DNA of 64,000 nucleotides, taken from positions 8,576,343 through 8,640,342 of the forward strand of contig OX345637.1 of assembly GCA_947044365.1 (NCBI GenBank), read 5' to 3'. The translations under genes were made by a program, and so were the position numbers. The notes below the pieces were generated by a model. The model made no database searches. It had not been told where the DNA came from and saw only the letters and a program-made list of their open reading frames with translations. This DNA comes from Petrosia ficiformis (Eukaryota > Porifera > Demospongiae > Haplosclerida > Petrosiidae). Of the stretch, positions 44,201 through 58,500 are shown piece by piece. Position 1 is the first letter of the stretch, and each line of letters opens with the position of its first letter.

Positions 44201-47200
44201 TTGGATGTATGAGAGATGTCACAACATATGGTTCAACCATACTTTCAGAATTTGAACGTGTAATGATCCTGTAAGGCAAAGGAATGAAATGTAATTATTA
44301 ATAAATACAAGTATTGTAGAATAGTGATGATAATTATCACGAGCAATGAAGTCCACAGAAAACAGACACTCTCTTTCCAGGAAACAAACAACATGATTGT
44401 AGCTGAACCTGAACCATTGACCATTCGATCAGGAGGCTCAAGCACTATGCCACACTGCCTTCTATGGTCAAATTACAAACACTGGTACTTCGAATGAGCT
44501 ATTAGCCAACTCCAAATTATATGAGGATGAAAATAAAAGATAGGCATTATTAAAATCCGTTTTGGTTACATAGTTATATCGCGATTTGTACAACACACAG
44601 TTTCCATTTCTCAATCTTGAGAAAACTTCAAATAAACATAGTATTATGCACAGTATATTAGCAGTGGTTGCTCTGGCTCTAAGCTTTCTGTCACGAAAGT
44701 CACTTTCTAGCTTCACGTACATCATGTTATTGCACATGTCATGTGATTCAAGCAGTTTGTACACATGGAGGATCTAGTTTCTCAATTGTGAGAGTATGTT
44801 TTCTAATTTCCATACACGTTTGGCGAGGGTTCTGCACTTTGGGTCCATACATATGTTCATTGCTATATTAATTTGATAATATTAAATATTATAATTGTAT
44901 TTGTGTAATTCTATGTAGTTTACAACTCATTTTAGTGGACACAACCAGATGATCAGGTCATACAAGTACATACGTACAAATATAGTAGTTCCTAGACAAT
45001 GAACTAAAGAGTCGTGTGAACATGAATTCAAACTATTTCATAACATTTTTATCAGTAGTACTACATGTATATGCTACATCACTACTCAAAGGACCATCTG
45101 TCTTTCACATACACACACCACATAATTTCTAATACATAGTCTAGTGTACTGTAGTATATCAGCATACAAATTATTTTTTGGCATCAACTGTATTAAGCAT
45201 ATTATATATAATTCATATTGTTCCAGTGTTACTGTAGTATATCGGCAAAGTCTGATATGTATATACATTATAATTACAATAGAGTTTTCAATAAAAATTG
45301 GTTTGTGTATTCAACATTAACCGAAGTATCGTAATAGTATGACATGACTCAGATGGATCATCTGTCAAATTGATAAATAAAAATATAATCCAATAAGAAA
45401 TAGTTTAGTGGTTGACAAAATGACTCCTTATACTATCATGTCTACAGACTGTAACATTATATTACCATAGCAACCACTTGGTATTTATAAGAAATAATTT
45501 AGTGGTTGAAAAAACGACTCCTTATACCATCATGTCTACAGACTGTAACATTATATTACCATAGCAACCACTTGGTATCTATAAGAAATAGTTTAGTGGT
45601 TGAAAAAATGACTTCTTATACCATCATGTCTACAGACTGTAACATTATATTACCATAGCAACCACTTGATATCTATAAGAAATAGTTTTAAAATGACTCC
45701 TTATATCCTCATGTCTACAGACTGTAAGATTATTATATTACCATAGCAACCACTCTGTATAACTCTGCACATGAGACTGTGAGTATGTTTATGGCAGACA
45801 ACTCCATATCAGTTACAATACAAATTAGAAGTCCAAATTCATGACTGTGTTCTACTATAGCATAAATTAATATGTAGTGTATGTACTTGTACAAGTACAA
45901 ATTAGAAGTACAAATTTGTGACTGTATTCATAGATCAATAAGTAGTGAATGTACTTGTATGAACTCATCTTACAGTACCTTTTACCATGCATTAATGACA
46001 TACATTATGACACTTAATATGGTCAAACAATGGGCTTTTATAATTAACTGTTCTAAGAGATGTTTAGTTTAGAATAACTTACCCATTCTCTACGTTATCA
46101 TTATTTCGGATTCCTACTTCAGTATAACATCGTTCTTTATCAGATGGTTGAACTGCAGTGTGGAATGGAAGAGGAGGAGAGGAGAGAAAGATGTTATAAT
46201 GGATACATTATACTAACTGAGTCAATGTACTGAATGTAACCATGAATGTGTAATGGTTTTAATTTTAATTACACATGTATTATACTAACTTGAAACACAC
46301 ATAAAAAATCCCTATAGCATACATTGACCATTATTTATTTCATTGCTAATTATACAACATACATTAACGTACATACGTAATCATACTTATTTGTTTTCTA
46401 CTTTCTTTTATATATATAACATTTACAGTCTCTTTCAACACAATGAACTATTAGTAGCAGTTTCTAGACTGCATAAAAAGCCGTGTTAGTAGTTAGTACT
46501 ATATTTGCACACACATCTCATATGTACCACATATTTACAGTGATCATATTTACACTTTTACACACCATAGTGAATTTATTATTTGCTGCATATCGGTCCA
46601 TATGATGCAAAACAGCACATATGTAGTAAATACAAATATGATCACATATAATGTAATACACATGATATGCATGTGCAAATAGTGTACTAACACTATTATT
46701 GTATGTAGTGTAGCCTCCCTTATCATATATGGGTTCTTTCCCCACACGATGATGTAACTTCCTTAACTAGATATACAGTGTACAGGTAGTTATGACAGAT
46801 ACTACAAAGTTACTCTACAGGAAAATGATTAATAAAACCCAATGAGCCACATAATTCAATTCCCACTTCAAAATGATCACTACAAACAATAATAGAAATA
46901 AACTCTCTCCATAATTATGATATCATCATTTTTATAATTTATTTATACATGCACATGTACAATACACATGTACATGTACATATACTGTATGTGTATGCTA
47001 TTGTCAAAACAGAAGATACGAAACTACTTAAAGTTAACAGCATTTACTAAGATAATTAAAATTATGTATTCAAATTTTAAGGCATAGAAAATTATTAAAT
47101 ACTATGAAGCATTGTCGTTCTAATATTATGATATATGCATTTCAAGCCACAAGACAGGACAACTAATCTAGACATACAGAGGTGACCAGCTGCTAGTACA

Positions 47201-50200
47201 TTAGTATAGCCATATGTTCCTACATGTACATTAAATGTAAAATTACCTTACATTTCACGTGTATATGTACATATACATGTATTATGTATATTTTGTACAT
47301 AAATCAGTAAAAACAAGAATCAAAATGGTACACATGCAAGGAATACTTGTGTATTGTTTTGAAAAGAAAGATACAGACAGACAGACAGATGGACAGAGAC
47401 AGAGAGAGATAGATTGAGGCAAGCAGACAGATAGAGAGACAATGCGATGAGAGTTTAATAGGTGAGAGATTTAATGAGATTTTAATGCTCATATATGCAT
47501 AAGAATAAAATTATCATCAAAAAATATTGAAAAAATAATAGGAATGTTACTGACCTACGTACATTATAGCTGTCATACTCACAAAGAGCTAGAACATGAT
47601 ATATGATACATGTACATATACATGTACATATACATGTATGTTATATAACTAAGATAGTAAAGAAATTCCAACAGAAAATATATACATGTAGTTTGAGATT
47701 ACAATTTTTAATAAGATGACCTTGAGAGACCATCAGGTACAAGAATGTGGTAGTGAAGTAAAAAATATTACAACTTTTGCATATCTAGCACAGCGAAGAA
47801 ATTCCAGCTGAAGATAGTTTGTATTAGAACAAATTATCACAACGCCAAACTACAGTGTAACTTGTACATTTACAAACTACTTTTTTTGATAAAATCATGT
47901 TCAAAAGAATACCTACAATATTTCTAAACAGGTGCAGCATAACTTACCAGTTTGATAACATGACAATTGAAATTATTAGAAATATGTTAAGGGAAAGAAT
48001 AGTTGTGTGTACATCATTATAAACATACGTAATATCCCCATGAACAAATTATAACATCTCACGAACAAGGTAGGAATCTGATACACTGTACACACACACA
48101 CACACGATAATGTAATATTATTTTATATATATGTACATCATTACAAACATACGTAATATCCCTATGAACAACTTATAACATCGTAGGCATATGATACACT
48201 GTACACACACAATTATATAATTATAATTATAATTATTATATATGCGTATTATATATGCATATATATATTATTATAATTATAATTATATATATATAATTAT
48301 ATATATATATAGGCAGTGAGAGAGATAGAGAGAGACACAATGGCAGAAAGACAGAGAGACTATTAACAAACCACACACCTATTGTTTTTCTTTTATTTAT
48401 TCCAATACATTTTCTTAAAGCAACAGCCATCGCCACAAACACTAGTGCAACTAGTACTAATCCAGCTAATACTCCAGCTGATATGATGACTAGTGTGGTC
48501 TGCGTGATGACTGAACCTTGTCTATCAGTAGCACCTGGATAAGTATGAGGATATAGATATGATGATTGGTATGAGGATAGATATGAGGATATGTATGAAG
48601 ACAGGTATGAAGATATGTATGAGGATAGGTATGAGGATGGGTATGAGGATAGGTAGAATAAGGATATGTAGCATTGATATGTAAATGTATATTATTTTGG
48701 GAAGAAATTACAAAATTATGACTACATAGAGAGAGGCAACAAACTGACATATATACTATAATAACATAATAACATATAATATAATATATATATTATAATA
48801 TATTATACAGATAAACAAATACATACATGTATGAATAGATGTGTATACATATACTATGATAAACAAACAATATAATGATATCAATGAATATACTTGTAAT
48901 TAAAATGCTTATAATAATATTTCTAGTAATTAAATTATAGACAAAACATAGTAATTCTCAAGGGGTTAGTCCAGGGGGGATTTTAATCAAAACATATAGT
49001 TTTGCTTTCGACAACATGGCACATATATGTGGTTACTGAATACATACATGTATATACATGTATATATGTGTGTGTACATGTGATATGTTTGTAATGAGTA
49101 TATTGTACACATGTGTAATAGTTTAGTATATTACCCATATTTGATGGACGTGGTGTTCCAGCTGTACTTGTTGTCATAGTGATTGATGTAGTACTGGGTA
49201 CTAAAATTAAGACAGAGGCAGAGAGAAAGAGACAGAGACAGAGATAGAGGCAGACAAAGAGAGCGACAGAGAGAGAGAGAGAATGAAATCGTCATTGTAT
49301 GTTATAACTTCATTAAACAATGTGGGGAGTTCCTAAACATGCTTATAATTCTTCAAACCAGTAGCTTCATTGTTTATTATAAGAATGGTGATACTAACAG
49401 CTGAACTATACATGTACATGTACATGTATGTATTTCACTACATGTAGCTTAACACAATAGATTAAAAGTTCGACAATTGACATATGAACAATACAAAAGA
49501 AATATTGTTGATCATTTAAACTAAACTAATATTGTTTATCTATTTCCGATATGAAGGTTAAGAGAATTGAATTACTGGAGCCTATCATAATTATATTCAA
49601 TATACTTCAATGTAATTTAATATATACACTTCAATAATTATAATGTAATGTATACTTCAATATAATATAGTATGTGCATGTAGTTCAATAATACTTTTTC
49701 AATACACTTCAATATACTTCAATATAATTCAATATATACATGCACTTCAATACCTTTAATATACTTCAATATAATTCAATATATTAATTGAACAGATAAC
49801 TATCTCAGCCTCACCCAATGTGGAATGAAAACAAATTAATATTATAGTCTGTACATGTAACATAATTAATATACAGTATGTACATGAAACCCTAGTATGT
49901 ACATGTAACCCAATTAATATACAGTCTGTACATCTAACCCAATTAATATACATGTAATCCTAGTATGTACATGTAACCCTAGTCTGTACATGTAACACAA
50001 CTAATATACAGTCAGTACATGTAACATAATTAATATACAGTATGTACACGTAACCCTAGTATGTACATCTAACCCAATTAATATACAGTCTGTACATCTA
50101 ACCCTAGTATGTACATGTAACATAACTAATATACAGTCAGTACATGTAACATAACTAATATACAGTCAGTACATGTAACATAATTAATATACAGTATGTA

Positions 50201-50280
50201 CATGTAACATAATTTAAGGTGTGATCGTATCAGTTATTTTTATACCTACTCATGCAATTTATGATATACATATATAATAA

Positions 50281-50321
<41 letters not shown>

Positions 50322-50731
50322 TATATATATATAATCTGAATTTTCATCCATTGATAAATACTGTAATTCTCATCAGACAATATGACAACATTAATTCACA
50401 TAATTACATACATGTATATAATATGTATATAATATACATATTATATACATATATATATTACATATATATCATACGTTATTCATACTTAATGTCCTGCTAT
50501 TTTTATTAATAGTCAGGATGAATAATCCTATTATGATGTACAATCATACCATTCATATACCACTTTGTCTGAATAAACTGCACTATCACACATAAACATA
50601 CCATACATACATACATACATACATAGATACATACATAGATACATACATAGATACATACATACATACATACATACATATGCACATACATACATACATACAT
50701 ACATACATGCATGCATGCATACATACATACA

Positions 50732-50763
<32 letters not shown>

Positions 50764-50904
50764 CACATACATACATACATACATACATACATACATGCAT
50801 GCATGCATACATACATACATACATACATACATACATGTACATACATACATACATACATACATACATACATACATACTACATACATACATACATACATACA
50901 TACA

Positions 50905-50938
<34 letters not shown>

Positions 50939-52325
50939 CATACATTTACAAATTGCTACATATATACAGTGATAAAGATCTCCATGTATATTATGTACTT
51001 TATTTATATTTAATACACTAAAACGTTATCACATTTCTTTTTTATAATCATACAATTACTAATTCCTAAAATTACCATATACTGTAGTGTAAATACTATG
51101 TATAATGGTGTATTAATGTTATGACATACTATCCAATACTAATAATATAATCATTAAACAAACATTTAAGTTTGTTTTGTTTCTTTGTAACAACATATTA
51201 CACATAAATATGAACACATATATTTTTTTACAAATAAAAATAACATAAATATTAAAAAATAAACATTTAGGCAAGCATTCATCCTTGTTAACGAAGAAGA
51301 TCAGCATAAACAAGAACATGTACACATGTACGACTTTCTAAGAAGATCAACATACATAAGAATATGTACACATGTTCGACTTCCTTGTTAACGAAGAAGA
51401 TCAACATACATAAGAACATATACACATGTATGACTTCCTTGTTTGTATACACTTACAAGAAATTTGATACAGGGTTTTGAAATAGTGATTGTAGTGTGTA
51501 GGTAGGTTAATAATACACAAGATACCATACAATACATATTAATGTCAAATTACAATAATTAATTCAAATAACTAAACTAGGTATGTATGATGAGAAAATA
51601 AAGAGAGACATGTCCAGAAAGAATCTGAAACAGTTGGGGTTTGAACCCAGGACCTAAAAATTATTTAGAAGAAATTTATACACATAACACAACACAAGTA
51701 CAAACACACACACACGTACACACATAGATGTACACACATATACATACACACACACATACATACAAGTACACACACACACACACGTACACACATACATGTA
51801 CACACATATACACACACACACATACATACAAGTACACACACACACACACGTACACACATACATGTACACACATATACATACACACACACATACACACACA
51901 AATCACAGAACAGGTAAGTATATATCCTTATACAAATTGGATCATTAGATTAGTCATCAATAATTATGTACATACCACATCAATAATATTATTACATCTT
52001 TTTTCTCAGAATACAATCAAATAAAAGTACTCATTATAATCACATTATAAGTAAACAAGGATTTGAAACACTATTGAATATTCCCAAGTTGACTTTACTC
52101 TCAAACCGCAATTTGGTATTTACACATCAACTATCAACATAATCTATGTATAACTGTCAATGTTGTCTCAGTATGACAATATAAGCTAATTATTAAAAAA
52201 CATGTTTTTTGAGAAACATATTCCCAATAGATGTAAAACAAACACTGTATTGATAATAACTGTGTGTATGTGTGTGCTACATACTTATGTATGTATGTAT
52301 GTATGTATGTATGTATGTATGTATG

Positions 52326-52356
<31 letters not shown>

Positions 52357-52357
52357 G

Positions 52358-52388
<31 letters not shown>

Positions 52389-52564
52389 GTATGTATGTAT
52401 GTATGTATGTATGTATGTATGTATGTATGTATGTATGTATGTATGTTGTATTTACGTATGTATGTAAGTATGTATGTATGTATGTATGTATGTATGTATG
52501 TATGTATGTATGTATGTATGTATGTTGTATTTACGTATGTATATATGTTTGTATGTATGTGTGC

Positions 52565-52597
<33 letters not shown>

Positions 52598-55500
52598 TAT
52601 ATGTATGTTGTGTATGTATGTAGTATACATTGTGTGTAAAATATAAAAATGTCTGAATCATTAATTAATATTTACTATGTCAATATTTACATTATATATA
52701 CATTTTAAATGATCATTGATGCATTTAGAACAAAGTACACATTCATTCTCATACATCAAAGAGAACCTATTTAAATAAAATATCAGCTTACATTGTATTT
52801 CCATCTTGTGTTAAATTGAAAAATTACAATCCACTTATATATTCTGTCATAATATACTAACATACATGTAGGTAGTTGCATAATTACATATATATATGCA
52901 TACACAGTTATATACAGACATACATATATGCATACATTCATACATACATAGATAGCACAGTTACATAAATATAATTATACATATATGCATACATACATGC
53001 ACATACACGCATACATAAAAATATAAATACATACATAAATTACATAACTCATACCTGTTGTCTGGGTAGTGCTTGTGGGAATGGTCACAGTCACTGTAAC
53101 ATTCCAACTTAAGTTGCCATAACTTTCATCAGATTCATAATCAGATATTAAAATCTCAAAGTTAGTGGAATCAAGAAGTTGCAACTCGTTAATGGGAATT
53201 ACAGAATATACCGAATCTTGTGTACTATTACGTAATATTGGAAATGTTAGATTTAAATTCGTTAGTCTAACTAGGCAACCTCTGGAATTACTCCCTTCAG
53301 CAAAAACACAAACGATAGTCAGGTTATTCTCAATTAACGTAACATTGACATCTTGAAGGTCTGTAGTATCTATAGTGAACAAAGAAGATTAACATTGACT
53401 GCATTCATGTATAAATATAATGTGTAAATGTGTGCTTATACATGTATTTGTTGTATCATATGTCATGTTAGTACATGTGTACATGTATTTGTAATGAGGA
53501 ATTGACATATACTGTATGTATAGATATATAGTATCATGTGTGTTTTCATTATTAGAGTATACCACATGTCAGTATTAATCTAAGTAAATGTCTAGACATT
53601 ATGATAATATCATGTGTGTATTATTAGTATAATTAACATTCCAACTAATTATTAAAAAGGTGTTAACTCGAAAATGACTACAACAAATCATGACTTCAAT
53701 AGCAATGGATACATTACAAGTGTTAGACAATGGGTCTCTTTAACTTTTACAAGTCTTGTCCATTAATGATCTTTTCAATCGACATTTTTCTGAACACAAG
53801 AATGCTTTTATGAACAGCTAGTATCTGGAACTATTACACAACAGTTTCAAACTAATTCCCATCACATTAATATAAAAACAGACCACACTGTTTACTACAA
53901 ACAAACAAAAATCAAATCCATTTGTTAATTACAACAGACTTGGAGTAACCCTCAACTCTGCTTGAGGGTTGTTAACAGTATCACACAGACAGACACACAC
54001 ACAACCAATTGCAGTAACTCTCAACTCTACCTAAACAGGTGAGAGTTTGTAACAGTACTACACACACAGATAGACACACAACCAACTGTGTAAACCAAAG
54101 CTCTGCCTAAACAGGTGAGGTAATTACAGTATCACACACACAAACAGACATACAACCAACTGCAGTAACCCAAAGCTCTGCCTAAACAGGTGAGTTAATT
54201 ACAGTATCACACAGACAGACAGACAACCAACTGCAGTAACTCATCCTAAACAGGTGAGGTAATTACAGTATCACACAGACAGACAGACAGACACACAACT
54301 GATTGTAACCACTGCCCCTAAACAGGTGAGGTAATAACAACAGTATGCCTACTACATACCACAAAACAAAACACAGATAATGTCAAACATTAGTTGAGCA
54401 AATGTTTTCACCAATGTTGATATTGTCAAACATTATATAGTGTATATACAAAACACAGATAATGTCAAACATTAGTTGAGCAAATGCTTTCACCAATGTG
54501 GATATTGTCAAACATTATATAGTGTATGTACAAAACACAGATAATGTCAAACATTAGTTGAGCTAATGTTTTCACCAATGTGGATATTGTCAAACATGAA
54601 GTTCGTATTTGTTTTTACCAGTACATTATATTGAAATTGAAAAATACAGCTGAACACGTGGCTACTTCATAACACAATACTGATAGTATCAAACATTAGT
54701 GAACTATAATATGAACATTTTGTTGTTAGCAATACTTTATACTGATCTACAAAACACAGATAGTGTGAAATGTTAACACCTTGTTTCCACCAATACTAAG
54801 ATTGGCTGAACATATGTCTATACTTTACTTATAACACAATATTGAGAGCATCAAACATTAGTGAACTACAGTGGAAGCCTCTATTGCGGACAGCATTGGG
54901 ATAAATATAAGTGTCCTGATTACAGGGGTGTCCTCATTTCATGGGTGAATTTATATTATAAAGCACAGTTTGGGACATTTATTGATGTCCTTAATACAGG
55001 GGTGTCCTCATTTCAGGGTGTCCTCAATAGAGAGGTTTCACTGTATAATAATTTATTATTTTTAAGATTGAAAATACCTCTCATTAATTAATTGATTTAT
55101 GGCTAATGTTTTATATAACACTTAATATAATTATCATAACAATATTACTATAATGAATTCATAAAGGATACTACATGAGCATAAGACAGGAAAGGCAATG
55201 TACTCTATCTTATTTGTGAAAACATTATGAATAATTATCAATTGATATGCATGTAAAAGGAATTAACAACTGTCATAGTGCCAGTCAACTGGAGCTACGC
55301 CAACCAGTCTCTTCATTATCCTTTATAAATTCTTTAAGTAAATTCCATAGTATAGGTATTTAACATAATAGTAATTAGTGTATTGAGTAAACCACAAATA
55401 TCTGGGTGGTATATATATATATGTGTGATGAAACTGTTCACATCATATTGACCACAGGGTACGAATATGAATGAATCAACAGTATACCATCAGTAATGAC

Positions 55501-58500
55501 CCATATGAAAATGACAGTGATTTCATTGGTCAGTCAGCAATGATGTATATATTACAGCAATCAAATGTTATCATTAATTCATTATTATCAATGAGTGCAT
55601 TACTACTATAAGTTGTAGACATCTGTTGGAGTCTAGAGTATTTTAGTACAGTATAATTAAGTTATCCTGTGTATTCTATAACTACCTGACATTTTGTTAC
55701 AGTACAATTAGGTCACTATTTTCATAACCTGTGTATTCTGTAACTACCTGACATTTTGTTACAGTATAATTAAGTTATATTCCAATGTATTCTACAACTA
55801 ACATATATTAGTAATATTGGGGCGAGTCTGAGCATACATCACTAGCATTGATGTATGGAATATCTGTTGGTTAGTTAGTTGGTTGGTTTGTGGATTGGTT
55901 GGTTGGTCGTGCCCGAAATTCCTATAATTCTTTTTTTTACGCCAAAAAAAAATTGGTGATAATAGAAAATAAAATAAAATATGAATCCAGCAATATTTGC
56001 AATTAATAAACAAGTAAGGTGTCAGACTACAGAAGAGAAAGAAGAAAGGCTACAACAGAGACGAAGGAGGTACATGGAAAGAATATCTAGAAGAAATGCT
56101 GAAGAAACACCAGAAGATAGAGAAGTGAGGTTGCATGATAGAAAGGTTTAGGTATAGAGGGATAGAACGTCACCGCAAAGGCTCGCCCCCACAATGAAAT
56201 TACTAGTTAAAACCAGTGTATTCTATAATTAACTGACATGTATATACTCTTAGAACGTACGTGACTTTGGATGTCTGTTGTTATATTTGATTGTCACTGT
56301 CATATTGTACTCACTGATATAGATTTATAATTATGCTATCAATAACTTATTATACTGTATATCAGTAAGTGTCTAAGTTGTACACATCTGTTGACTGGAG
56401 TATCTTATTACTTATTTTATAATTAAATGACATGTACATACTCTTAGAATATACACGAGTTTGGAAGTCTGTTGCTATATTTGATTATTCACTTAGCAAT
56501 CAGCAAATTTACAACAGCCAAACGGTATTGATAACTAATCATTATAAATCAATAAATTTTTATGAGTTGTAGACATCATATGCTGCAATGAAAACTGGAG
56601 TATTTTATTACAATATATATGAAAACAGTTTACTCTATCCAATATCATGTAACCATGGTTACTTGTTGTACATATATGCTACTGATCAAAAGGATAGGTG
56701 ACAAAATTAGCTTAAATGTAACATGTGGAATGTACATATAGAGTGTAGAGACAAAACAAACCATAAATATGTACATAATTATGACTTTATTCATATGTAT
56801 AAGAATTCTGATTTTGGTTAATGTGTTCATATGCTAAATGTGTTTATGTCTATATGTCCATACAATAGTGTCTATTCATATGTAAATAGAACAGAGTTTT
56901 TGATAAATTTTGAATCATGGGCCAAATTGGCTCAACAATAGTTAGTGTGTGAGCCATTGGGAATACATCTTGAGCCAATTAACCAACAGTTAATGTTGTT
57001 AGTGACAATTGAATCATAATTAACTGCACCACTAGCCCAAAGTGAGAACTGTCCAGTGCCAAATAAGAAGCTCATTGGGCCAATGGTGCGCCATGTGAGC
57101 TTATCAAAAACACTGAAATGGAAGTATGTATATATCACAATGAAAAAAGGTGCTCCAATGCTCATTGGAGCACCAAAATTAGCCTAAGATTTTGACATCA
57201 CAAAGTATGCTAGCTGAGTGCCATTGCTCACCAAATGTTGCAAACATACACACCCTTGTATGTTATGTAAATTGTGTGTTTAACTACACGAATGTTTTGT
57301 AAATTGTTTGTATAATTATACAACTATATATGCATATGTATTTATGTGTGTGTACTAATATGTAAATATTGTAATTATGTTATGTATATGCAAGTATGCA
57401 AGAATGCCTGATCCAGTGTTTCCCCCAAAGGGTGGTGACATGTTTGTCTTTAAACATTATGTTTAATAACACTGATCGAACATTGTTGACTAATTGTATG
57501 TACCACTGATGGACTTCTCTACTTTTAATATTTATCCTGAAGGAAACAGTGTGCATCCATGCATAAAAAGGGAGTCTACATGAAATCAATACTCTTGAGC
57601 ATCTCTAATGTTTGACACAAACAATGACAACTAAGTAATGCTGTACAGTTTCAAACTGAATAGTATTATCACTATTTCATGTACATTAAGAACCTTGGTG
57701 AAACACCAATGGTACTAATGGTACAGCACCATTGGCACTTATGGCACAGCACCATTGGTATTTATAGCATAACACCATTGGTACTAATAGTACAGCACCA
57801 TTGGTAGTAATAGTACAGCACCATTGGTACTATTGGCACAGAAACATTGGCACTTATGGCACAGCACTAATGGCATAGCACCATTGGTATTTATAACATA
57901 GCACCTTTGGTACTAATAGTACAGCGCCATTGGTATTACTAATGGTACAGCACTATTGGTACTAAAGGCATAGCACCATTGGTAATTATGGCACAGTACC
58001 ATTGGTACTAATGGCACAACACCATTGGACTAATGGCACAGCACCATTGGTAATTATGGCACAGCACCATTGGTACTAATGGCACAGCACCATTGGACTA
58101 ATGGCATAGCACCATTGGTAATTATGGCACAGTGCCATTGGTACTAATGGCACAGTGCCATTGGTACTAATGGCACAGCACCATTGGTAATTATGACATA
58201 GCAACATTGGCACTTAATGGCACAGCTGTTTAAGAACCTTGTCTCGTACATATACATAATGAGTAATGCAAATGTACAATATATACAATTATTAGTTATG
58301 TATCAATTTGAATAGCAGCCAAGCCAATTAAATAAATCGTATATCAATTTTAACTCACATATCTCTCTGCTCTCTAAGTCAGGTTGGCTTCCAATTTCAT
58401 TTTCAGCTGAAAGGGATACCATGTATCGTCTATCAGACATCAACTGACCAGACACTATCAATTCAACAAATCCATCATCATTTGTACTGTTTAGATTATC

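Noticed and set aside
51588..51652. Functional tRNA gene on the minus strand
   Set aside because: Only the T-arm/B box is present; there is no acceptor stem, D arm or anticodon arm.
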